DNA of 64,000 nucleotides from Salifodinibacter halophilus (GTDB taxonomy: Bacteria > Pseudomonadota > Gammaproteobacteria > Nevskiales > Salinisphaeraceae): the NCBI GenBank assembly GCA_012999515.1, contig JABEEB010000001.1, positions 1,860,001 through 1,924,000 of the forward strand, in the 5' to 3' direction. The notes beneath the pieces are model-generated. The model worked only from the letters and a program-made list of their open reading frames with translations, had not been told where the DNA came from and did not search any database. Made by a program: the position numbers and the translations under genes. Within the stretch, counting starts at the first letter, position 1; each line of letters opens with the position of its first letter. This document shows, in pieces, positions 57,021 through 64,000 of the stretch.

Positions 57021-57096
57021 GGGGCCATAGCTCAGTCGGGAGAGCGCAACACTGGCAGTGTTGAGGTCGGCGGTTCGAGTCCGCCTGGCTCCACCA
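57021..57096 (+). tRNA. tRNA-Ala (anticodon GGC)
   Basis: 76 nt with encoded CCA. The acceptor is GGGGCCA/TGGCTCC (with wobble pairs), the anticodon stem CAACA/TGTTG around CTGGCAG, and the T arm GGCGG-TTCGAGT-CCGCC. GGC reads GCC (Ala). A -10-like TATAAT at 57004-57009 lies 11 bp upstream, and tRNA-Glu follows after 6 bp, so the two are one transcript. Confidence 0.95.
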
Positions 57097-57102
57097 GACA
57101 AC

Positions 57103-57178
57103 GTCCCCATCGTCTAGAGGCCTAGGACACTGCCCTTTCACGGCAGCGACAGGGGTTCGAATCCCCTTGGGGACGCCA
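57103..57178 (+). tRNA. tRNA-Glu (anticodon TTC)
   Basis: 76 nt with encoded CCA. The acceptor is GTCCCCA/TGGGGAC, the anticodon stem CTGCC/GGCAG around CTTTCAC, and the T arm AGGGG-TTCGAAT-CCCCT. TTC reads GAA and GAG (Glu). Confidence 0.95.
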
Positions 57179-57290
57179 TCTTACGCAACGGCTTAGCCGA
57201 AACGCCGCAAAACGCCTTGCGTTCAAGGGTTTCGGGGTCAGTTGCATCTGTCTGCACGGATGCCCGCAGTTTTCGTTGGGGAGTTTTCCT

Positions 57291-58619
57291 GTGCGCCTAA
57301 CCGTTTTTGGCACTGGTTACGTCGGTTTAGTGACGGGTGGTTGTCTCGCCGAGAATGGCAACGACGTCCTGTGTGTGGATGTCGACGCGGATAAGATCGC
57401 TAGACTGAACGAGGGCGAGCTGCCCATCTACGAGCCCGGGTTGGAGAGCATCGTCGCTGATAATACGGCGGCCGGGCGGTTGTCGTTTACCACCGATGTG
57501 GACAGGGCCGTCGAGCACGGCAAGCTGCAGTTTGTTGCTGTTGGCACGCCGCCGGACGATGATGGGTCGGCAGACCTGGGCAATGTGCGGGCAGTCGCAC
57601 GTTCGATCGCCGAAAAAATGACCGACTATCGGCTGATCGTAACCAAATCCACCGTGCCAGTAGGCACAGCGGCGATGATTCGTGCCGACGTTGAGGCCGT
57701 GTTGGCCGAACGTGGTGCGGATGTGGATTTCGACGTGGCGGCCAATCCGGAGTTTTTGAAGGAAGGCGCAGCGGTCGAGGACTTCATGAAGCCGGATCGG
57801 GTCATCGTTGGTGCCGAAACCGAGCGCGCCGCCGATCACCTCCGCATGCTCTACGCGCCGTTCAACCGGCAGCGCGATCGCACCATGATCATGGATTGCA
57901 GCTCGGCGGAGCTGACCAAATATGCGGCCAACGTTTTTTTGGCCACCAAGATCAGCTTGATGAATGAGTTGTCTCAGGTTGCCGAACGGCTGGGCGCCGA
58001 TATCGAGCCGGTGCGGCAAGCGATCGGTGCCGATCATCGGATCGGCTATGAGTTCATCTATCCGGGCTGTGGTTTTGGTGGCTCATGCTTTCCCAAGGAT
58101 ATCCGCGCGCTGGCGCAAACCGCCGCGGCGAGTGGCTACGAAACCGAGCTCGTCAATGCCGTCGAGCATGTTAATGATCGGCAGAAGTTCGCGCTTTTCG
58201 ACAAACTAGCGGCACATTTCGGTGACCTATCGGGCCGCGTCATTGCGCTTTGGGGGCTGGCATTCAAGCCGGAAACTGATGACATGCGTGAGGCCCCGTC
58301 GCGGCGGCTCATGGAAGCGCTGTGGTCGGCCGGTGCGACGGTGCGTGCCTTCGACCCCGAGGCCGCCGACGAAGCGCGTCGAATCTATGGGGAACGTTCA
58401 GATCTCATCTTGTGTGACGGGGGTGAGTCCGCAGTTGACGGCGCGGAAGCGCTGGTGCTGCTGACTGAGTGGCACGTTTTCCGTACGCCTGATTTTGAAA
58501 GTTTGGCTGCCCATATGAAAACACCGGTGCTGGTCGATGGGCGTAATCTATATACACCGAGTGTTGTCCGGCGTGCGGGCTTTACCTATTACGGCATAGG
58601 GCGGCCGGACGCGAACTAA
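57291..58619 (+). CDS. ugd: UDP-glucose 6-dehydrogenase
   Basis: 442 residues. Oxidises UDP-glucose to UDP-glucuronate with two NAD. Marks are the N-terminal Rossmann motif [32 protein letters not shown], the catalytic cysteine in [15 protein letters not shown], and [19 protein letters not shown]. The GTG at 57291 is chosen: GGGGAG lies a few bases upstream and the protein then begins right at the first strand (MRLTVFGTG). UDP-glucuronate is a precursor for surface polysaccharides and could feed the DegT enzyme upstream. Confidence 0.93.
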   Translation: MRLTVFGTGYVGLVTGGCLAENGNDVLCVDVDADKIARLNEGELPIYEPGLESIVADNTAAGRLSFTTDVDRAVEHGKLQFVAVGTPPDDDGSADLGNVRAVARSIAEKMTDYRLIVTKSTVPVGTAAMIRADVEAVLAERGADVDFDVAANPEFLKEGAAVEDFMKPDRVIVGAETERAADHLRMLYAPFNRQRDRTMIMDCSSAELTKYAANVFLATKISLMNELSQVAERLGADIEPVRQAIGADHRIGYEFIYPGCGFGGSCFPKDIRALAQTAAASGYETELVNAVEHVNDRQKFALFDKLAAHFGDLSGRVIALWGLAFKPETDDMREAPSRRLMEALWSAGATVRAFDPEAADEARRIYGERSDLILCDGGESAVDGAEALVLLTEWHVFRTPDFESLAAHMKTPVLVDGRNLYTPSVVRRAGFTYYGIGRPDAN

Positions 58620-58720
58620 TTTTAAGTTGGTGCTGCTTCGCGTTCGCGCGGATACACAACTAGCACATAGCTGTTTATAATTCGCAGCTTAATTCTCGTT
58701 TTGTCGTTTCCGGAATAGCC

Positions 58721-59146
58721 ATGCCGATTCGCGAGTACGTTTGCCAAGCCTGCGGCGAAAGACTCGAGCGACTTCAGCGATTGTCCGAAGACCCGCTGAC
58801 CGACTGTCCGCACTGCGGCGAAGCCGGGCTCGAGAAAAAAATTTCCGCAGTCGGTTTCCGGCTAGCCGGCGGTGGCTGGTATGAAACCGATTTCAAGTCG
58901 GATAATCGCCGCAACGTCAGCAGTGACAATGATCAGTCGAATGGCGCCACATCTGATCAGTCAGATTCTGGTGGCGGAGATAACGGTGGTGCTAAAACTG
59001 GCAGCGATGATAAATCGGCCAGTGGCGGGTCGGGCAAATCGAATGACTCGAGCGGTTCGAGCAGTAGTCCGTCGCCTGAGAAAGGCAGTGCCAGCAAGTC
59101 TGAGCAGTCTACATCGCAGTCCAGCTCGACCGCCGATTCGAACTAA
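58721..59146 (+). CDS. FmdB-type zinc ribbon protein with Ser-rich tail
   Basis: 141 residues. The first ~60 residues are the FmdB/CxxC regulatory-protein domain: MPIREYVCQACGERLERLQR and LTDCPHCGEAGLEKKISAVG (two CxxC pairs), then FRLAGGGWYETDFK. The remaining 80 are low complexity, rich in Ser, Asp, Gly and Lys, and probably disordered. In gammaproteobacteria this small gene often lies directly before aspS, as here. Its function is unknown. Confidence 0.9.
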   Translation: MPIREYVCQACGERLERLQRLSEDPLTDCPHCGEAGLEKKISAVGFRLAGGGWYETDFKSDNRRNVSSDNDQSNGATSDQSDSGGGDNGGAKTGSDDKSASGGSGKSNDSSGSSSSPSPEKGSASKSEQSTSQSSSTADSN

Positions 59147-59249
59147 GCAGTCCGGGATAGCCGTCGCGTGCTTTGGCGCTGACCGACATCCTTTATTAAA
59201 AACCGGCGACTGATCCGCAGTCGCACCCAGCAAAAGTAAGCGAGTGGCC

Positions 59250-61058
59250 ATGATGCGCTCCCACTACAACAGCGACGTCGACCGCGGCGCGCTCGATCAG
59301 ACTATAACTGCCTGCGGCTGGGTGCATCGCCGCCGCGACCACGGTGGCGTCATCTTTATCGATCTGCGGGACCGAAGCGGGCTGTTACAGGTCGTTTTCG
59401 ATCCAGATCAGCCAGAGATGTTCGCGACCGCCGAGCGTCTCCGGAGCGAATATGTGCTGCGGATTACCGGCAATGTGCGGAGTCGCCCCGAAGGCACCGT
59501 TAACTCCGATCTTGCGTCGGGTGCGATCGAAGTGGCCGCGACCGAGCTTGAGGTGTTAAACACGGCCCAAACACCGCCGATCCAGCTTGATGACACCGAT
59601 GGCGTGGGGGATGCGGCACGGCTTCGTTATCGCTATATCGAGCTGCGCAAGCCGCATATGCAGGCCAACCTCCAGCTACGAGCACAGGTGACGCGAGCCG
59701 TGCGCGATGCGCTCGAATCGCGCGGTTTCATGGATCTGGAAACGCCGATCCTGACGCGCGCCACGCCTGAAGGTGCGCGCGATTATCTGGTGCCGAGTCG
59801 TACCCAGCCTGGCCATTTTTTCGCACTGCCGCAGTCGCCGCAGCTTTTTAAACAACTTCTGATGACCGCGGGCGTGGACCGTTACTATCAAGTCGCGCGT
59901 TGTTTTCGTGATGAGGATCTCCGCGCCGATCGCCAGCCCGAATTTACGCAGATCGACATCGAGGCTTCGTTCGTCGATAGCGAAGACATCATGGCCATCA
60001 ATGAGGCCATGGTCCGTGAAGTTTTCGAAGCCGTGCGCAGTGGGTCATTGCCCGAGCCATTCCCGCGCATGACCTATGCCGAAGCGATGCGGCGTTTTGG
60101 CTCGGATAAGCCAGACCTGCGTATCGATTTAGAGCTGGTCGACGTTGCCGATCTGGTCGCAGATGCGGAATTCAAGGTTTTTGCCGGCCCGGCCAACCGG
60201 AGCGATGGCCGTGTCGCCGCCCTGAATGTGCCGGGTGGCGCTGAGCTGACGCGCAAACAGATCGACGACTACACGGCCTTTGTGGGTAACTTTGGTGCCA
60301 AAGGGCTGGCTTATATTCGCGTCGACGACGTCGACGCCGGTCGTGATGGCCTGGTTTCACCGATTCTTAAATTTATCTCCGATGCCGCCGTCGACGGTAT
60401 CCTGTCGCGAACCGGCGCCGGTAACGGTGATCTGATCTTTTTCGGCGCCGACCGAGCCGATGTGGTCAATGATGCCCTCGGCGCACTTCGGGTGCGGCTT
60501 GGTCATGATCTGGGGCGTGTGGCTGACGGCTGGGCACCGCTGTGGGTGGTCGATTGGCCGATGTTCGAACGCGATCCCGACAGCGGGCGGTTCGAGCCAC
60601 TCCATCATCCGTTCACGGCACCGGCGGTTGATGACCTGGAAGCGCTGAAAGCTGCACCGGAACAGGCGCTGTCCAAGGCTTACGACATGGTCCTGAACGG
60701 CAACGAGATTGGCGGTGGTTCCATCCGTATCCACGACCCAGCGTTGCAACAGGCTGCGTTCGAAGTGCTGGGCGTGGGCAAGGACGAAGCCGAAGAAAAG
60801 TTCGGCTTCCTGCTTGAAGCATTGGCTTGCGGCGCACCACCGCACGGCGGTATTGCATTTGGCTTGGACCGGATTGTGATGTTGCTGGCTGGCGCTGATT
60901 CGATCCGCGATGTCATTCCGTTCCCCAAAACACAGACCGCGACCGACCCGTTGACTGGCGCGCCGAGTCTGGCGGAGCCAGCGCATCTGCGCGAATTGGG
61001 GCTGCGAGCGCGGGGTTCTGGTACGGGAGCGACGGGCGATACTGGCGGCGGTAGCTGA
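59250..61058 (+). CDS. aspS: aspartyl-tRNA synthetase
   Basis: About 602 residues, the bacterial-type class II enzyme with the extra GAD domain. An OB-fold anticodon-binding N-terminus ([20 protein letters not shown]) leads to class II motif 2 ([19 protein letters not shown]), the bacterial insertion in the middle, and motif 3 ([16 protein letters not shown]). The start may be ATG 59250 or 59253. A glycine-rich tail ([14 protein letters not shown]) is unusual. Confidence 0.95.
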   Translation: MMRSHYNSDVDRGALDQTITACGWVHRRRDHGGVIFIDLRDRSGLLQVVFDPDQPEMFATAERLRSEYVLRITGNVRSRPEGTVNSDLASGAIEVAATELEVLNTAQTPPIQLDDTDGVGDAARLRYRYIELRKPHMQANLQLRAQVTRAVRDALESRGFMDLETPILTRATPEGARDYLVPSRTQPGHFFALPQSPQLFKQLLMTAGVDRYYQVARCFRDEDLRADRQPEFTQIDIEASFVDSEDIMAINEAMVREVFEAVRSGSLPEPFPRMTYAEAMRRFGSDKPDLRIDLELVDVADLVADAEFKVFAGPANRSDGRVAALNVPGGAELTRKQIDDYTAFVGNFGAKGLAYIRVDDVDAGRDGLVSPILKFISDAAVDGILSRTGAGNGDLIFFGADRADVVNDALGALRVRLGHDLGRVADGWAPLWVVDWPMFERDPDSGRFEPLHHPFTAPAVDDLEALKAAPEQALSKAYDMVLNGNEIGGGSIRIHDPALQQAAFEVLGVGKDEAEEKFGFLLEALACGAPPHGGIAFGLDRIVMLLAGADSIRDVIPFPKTQTATDPLTGAPSLAEPAHLRELGLRARGSGTGATGDTGGGS

Positions 61059-61239
61059 GCTCGGTTGTCGCGGGTCACTGGATGGGCAGTGGCATGGGGC
61101 GTGCCCGCCGATGACGCGTCGGTAGGAGTGGGTGACGCATTTAGGCTATACTGACCCGCTTGGCTTCCATACGCTCATGGTTGATTCGCGTGCCTAACGC
61201 TGAGCGCCAGGGGTGTAGAAAACCAGAAGGAGTTCCGCC

Positions 61240-62535
61240 ATGTTCAATCAATCGGATTCTATCCGTGAATTCGACCCGGACCTGCAGGTGGCGATTGACG
61301 ACGAAAATCGCCGCCAAGAAGATCACGTCGAACTGATTGCGTCGGAGAATTATGTGAGTCCGCGCGTTCTCGAAGCGCAGGGCTCAGTGCTGACGAATAA
61401 ATACGCCGAAGGCTACCCGGGGAAACGGTTCTACGGTGGCTGTGAGCATGTCGACGTGGCCGAGCAACTGGCCATCGATCGCGCCTGCGAACTATTCGAT
61501 TGCGACTTTGCCAACGTGCAGCCGCATTCGGGGGCGCAGGCCAACGCCGCCGTATTCCTCGCGCTCGTGAATCCGGGAGACACCGTCCTCGGTATGAGCC
61601 TGGACGCCGGTGGACATCTGACCCATGGCGCGGCGCCCAACTTCTCGGGCCGGCAATACAACGCTGTCCAGTACGGCATTGATGAACAAACCGGCCAGCT
61701 CGATTACGACGAGATTCAGCGTCTGGCCGACGAGCACCAGCCGAAAATGCTGATCGGCGGTTTCTCGGCATATTCCCGGCAGATCGACTGGGCGCGCATG
61801 CGCCGGATCGCGGATTCGGTCGGCGCCTGGTTCCTGGTCGATATGGCGCACGTCGCGGGATTGGTCGCCGCGGGCGAGTATCCGAGCCCACTACAACACG
61901 CCCACGTCGTGACGACCACTACGCACAAGACCTTGGGCGGCCCGCGTGCTGGACTGATTTTGTCGGCAGCTGGCGATAACAAGCTCTACAAGAAACTGAA
62001 TAGCGCGGTTTTCCCGGGCATTCAGGGCGGTCCGTTGATGCACGTGATTGCCGGTAAGGCGGTCGCCTTCAAGGAAGCGCTGGCACCCGAGTTCAAAACC
62101 TACGCCAAGCAAGTCGTGACCAACGCCCGTGCCATGGCCGAGGTGTTCGTCGAGCGTGGCTTGCATGTGGTCTCTGGTGGTACCGACAACCACTTGATGT
62201 TGGTCAGCCTAATTCCCAAGGCCGAAGTTACCGGCAAAGACGCCGAAGCGTTGCTTGGTCAGGCGCACATTACCGCCAACAAGAACGCCGTGCCCGGCGA
62301 CCCACGTTCGCCGTTTGTTACTTCGGGGCTGCGGATCGGCACGTCGGCGGCGACCACGCGCGGCTTCGACGAAGACGACGTGCGCCAGGTTGCGACTTGG
62401 ATCTGTGACATCCTGGACGCGCTGGCCGAAGGTGGCGACACCGAGTCGGTGGTCAGCCGCGTCCGCAGTGGTGTTAGCGAGCTATGCCAGCGCAAGCCGG
62501 TCTATCAGGCACCGGCGGCCCGAGGCGCGGCCTGA
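61240..62535 (+). CDS. glyA: serine hydroxymethyltransferase
   Basis: 431 residues. PLP enzyme that converts serine and tetrahydrofolate to glycine and methylene-tetrahydrofolate. Marks: [37 protein letters not shown], the PLP lysine in [14 protein letters not shown] and [13 protein letters not shown] very good ribosome site (AAGGAG) precedes ATG 61240. Followed by nrdR and ribD in the common gammaproteobacterial order. Confidence 0.96.
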   Translation: MFNQSDSIREFDPDLQVAIDDENRRQEDHVELIASENYVSPRVLEAQGSVLTNKYAEGYPGKRFYGGCEHVDVAEQLAIDRACELFDCDFANVQPHSGAQANAAVFLALVNPGDTVLGMSLDAGGHLTHGAAPNFSGRQYNAVQYGIDEQTGQLDYDEIQRLADEHQPKMLIGGFSAYSRQIDWARMRRIADSVGAWFLVDMAHVAGLVAAGEYPSPLQHAHVVTTTTHKTLGGPRAGLILSAAGDNKLYKKLNSAVFPGIQGGPLMHVIAGKAVAFKEALAPEFKTYAKQVVTNARAMAEVFVERGLHVVSGGTDNHLMLVSLIPKAEVTGKDAEALLGQAHITANKNAVPGDPRSPFVTSGLRIGTSAATTRGFDEDDVRQVATWICDILDALAEGGDTESVVSRVRSGVSELCQRKPVYQAPAARGAA

Positions 62536-62567
62536 TGTAAGGGCCGTCGGCGGCGAGGCTCGGCGTT

Positions 62568-63113
62568 ATGCAGTGCCCGCAGTGTGCTCGGCGTACCACG
62601 CGTGTGGTGGATTCGCGGTTAGCTGCGGATGGCACGCAGGTGCGTCGGCGCCGGGCCTGCGGTGGCTGTGGTGCGCGTTTCACGACGTTTGAGACGGCCG
62701 AACTGGTGTTGCCGCGGATCGTGAAACGCGACGGCACGCCGGAGCCATTCGACGAAACGAAACTCCGCCGCGGCATGACTCAGGCGCTGTACAAACGCCC
62801 GGTGGCGACCGAGGCCGTCGACGCGGCTATCGGTCGTCTCCAACAGCGACTGCAAGGCGATGTCGACCGTGATGTGCCGGCTGATCGGCTTGGCGAGTGG
62901 GTCATGGCCGAGCTGCGTGATTTGGATCAAGTCGCCTACGTACGCTTTGCCTCGATCTATCGGCGTTTCCAGGACGTCAACGCGTTCCGTGAAGAGATCG
63001 CGCAACTGGAGGCCACGTCGACACCGACGCCGGGGCAGTTGTCGCTGATCGATAATCCTGCTACCGATGATGACGATACCGAAACCGATGGCGATGCCAA
63101 CACGCAATCGTGA
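62568..63113 (+). CDS. nrdR: ribonucleotide reductase repressor NrdR
   Basis: 181 residues. An N-terminal zinc ribbon ([17 protein letters not shown], then [12 protein letters not shown]) and an ATP-cone domain ([40 protein letters not shown]). NrdR binds ATP or dATP and represses ribonucleotide reductase genes. The usual length is about 150-160; the extra acidic tail ([18 protein letters not shown]) is probably disordered. It overlaps the GTG of ribD by 4 bp. Confidence 0.95.
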   Translation: MQCPQCARRTTRVVDSRLAADGTQVRRRRACGGCGARFTTFETAELVLPRIVKRDGTPEPFDETKLRRGMTQALYKRPVATEAVDAAIGRLQQRLQGDVDRDVPADRLGEWVMAELRDLDQVAYVRFASIYRRFQDVNAFREEIAQLEATSTPTPGQLSLIDNPATDDDDTETDGDANTQS

Positions 63114-64000
63114 CCGATAAACCGCACCGGCAAGCATCGGATGCGTACTGGATGGGGTATGCCGTCGAGCTAGCCAACCAAGGCTGGTATTCGTCGCCGC
63201 CCAATCCACGCGTTGGTTGCGTGTTGGTCAGGAAAAACCGCGTGATCGGTGAAGGCTGGCATGCGGTGACTGGCCATGATCACGCCGAACGCGCCGCACT
63301 TGCCGATGCCCGAAATCGGGGCGCATCAACCCAAGGTGCGACCGCGTATGTCACGCTCGAACCGTGCTCAATCCAGGGGCGCACGCCGGCATGTACCGAC
63401 GCTTTGATCGAGGCCAGGGTGTCCCGGGTGGTCGTCGGTGCGCTCGACCCAAATCCAGCGGTCCACGGTGGTGGCCTCCAAGCGCTTGAGGATGCCGGTG
63501 TCGAGACCGTGGCCGGCGTCGACGACGTCGCCTGCAGGGCGTTGAATCCCGGCTTCGAGCAGCGGATGCGAACCGGCCGTCCGCGGGTGCGGATCAAGCT
63601 AGCCTTGACCTTGGATGGCCGTACTGCGGCGGTCAATGGCGAGAGTCAGTGGTTGACCGGTCGCACGGCTCGAGCCGATGGCCATCGGCTGCGCGCCGAG
63701 TCCGGCGCTGTGCTGGTCGGGCGAGGTACTCAGGTCGCCGATGACCCGACGCTGTCGGTGCGTCTGCCCGGCGATGGATGGCGTCAGCCGCACCCGGTGG
63801 TTGTTGATCGTGATCTGTTGGTCAAATCCGATGCGCGGCTGCTCGACCCCGAGCGCATACCGATTATTTTCACTGCCACCGACGATGTGGCGCGTGTCGC
63901 CGAACTCGAGCGCGCGGGTGCACACGTGCATCGTGTCGCACATCAGGCTGATGGTGTGGATCTTGATGCTATGTTGCGTGCGTTGGCGACCGATTACGCG
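63110..64000 (+). CDS. ribD: riboflavin biosynthesis deaminase/reductase RibD (5' part)
   Basis: About 297 codons are inside the window; the gene runs off the right end. It starts at GTG 63110, overlapping the nrdR stop (GTGA). The N-terminal deaminase domain has the zinc and catalytic set HAE ([10 protein letters not shown]) and [12 protein letters not shown]; the usual motif has PCSHHGRTPPC, so the loop differs but both cysteines and the His and Glu remain. The reductase domain begins with [20 protein letters not shown] and has the NADPH-side motif [20 protein letters not shown]. It carries out steps two and three of riboflavin synthesis. Confidence 0.93.
   Translation, partial: MTDKPHRQASDAYWMGYAVELANQGWYSSPPNPRVGCVLVRKNRVIGEGWHAVTGHDHAERAALADARNRGASTQGATAYVTLEPCSIQGRTPACTDALIEARVSRVVVGALDPNPAVHGGGLQALEDAGVETVAGVDDVACRALNPGFEQRMRTGRPRVRIKLALTLDGRTAAVNGESQWLTGRTARADGHRLRAESGAVLVGRGTQVADDPTLSVRLPGDGWRQPHPVVVDRDLLVKSDARLLDPERIPIIFTATDDVARVAELERAGAHVHRVAHQADGVDLDAMLRALATDYA

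Overview
The window looks like a gammaproteobacterial chromosome. It is fairly GC-rich with acidic proteins, so a halotolerant Salinisphaera-like host is possible, but the sequence alone does not prove it. Housekeeping genes lie on both flanks: a sulfotransferase-like tail, yihY/brkB, glnE, ilvE, an LpxL-family acyltransferase, hldE, galE, selO and an esterase on the left (1-11.4 kb), and a DegT aminotransferase, tRNA-Ala, tRNA-Glu, ugd, an fmdB-like gene, aspS, glyA, nrdR and the start of ribD on the right (55.9-64 kb).

Between them, two mobile elements sit head to tail at one tRNA-Val(CAC) gene (55713-55787, minus strand). A 45-bp copy of the tRNA 3' part marks each junction: 11545, 21763 and the tRNA itself.

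Element 1 (11545-21762, about 10.2 kb) has the gene plan of a capsid-forming phage-inducible chromosomal island (cf-PICI). It carries an integrase, a divergent RHH-like regulator, an AlpA-like activator, a primase and a long non-coding origin region with several phased repeat arrays. A complete HK97-type head and packaging set follows: TerL, HNH nuclease, capsid, protease, two connectors and portal. It has no tail, lysis or recognisable small terminase gene, so it should need tails and lysis from a helper phage.

Element 2 (21763-55712, about 34 kb) is a complete-looking P2-like prophage. A leftward early operon (int, xis-like, toprim/ATPase replication protein, Ogr-type zinc finger, small DNA-binding proteins) faces a CI-like repressor across a cluster of operators. 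Next come a small rightward operon with a secreted protein and a leftward helicase/methyltransferase cassette. The P2 virion genes then follow, read from the minus strand: D, U, T, E/E' (with a conserved -1 frameshift site), FII, FI, H, I, J, W, V, S, R, lysis genes, X, L, M, N, O. P and Q are on the plus strand. Three dyads TGTC-N12-GACA (TGT-N14-ACA) precede the F, V and O/P operons and are probably the Ogr sites.

A complete diversity-generating retroelement (DGR) is inserted between FI and H: target protein with variable repeat, Avd, template repeat and reverse transcriptase. Template and variable repeats (127 bp) differ at exactly seven positions, all at template adenines, so mutagenic retrohoming has left a visible trace on the presumed receptor-binding protein. 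The right end of the prophage holds a cos-like sequence and an AT-rich GTAACA repeat region that may be its replication origin.

The two most notable systems are the cf-PICI-like satellite next to a phage at the same attachment site, and the adenine-mutagenised DGR in a contractile-tail phage.
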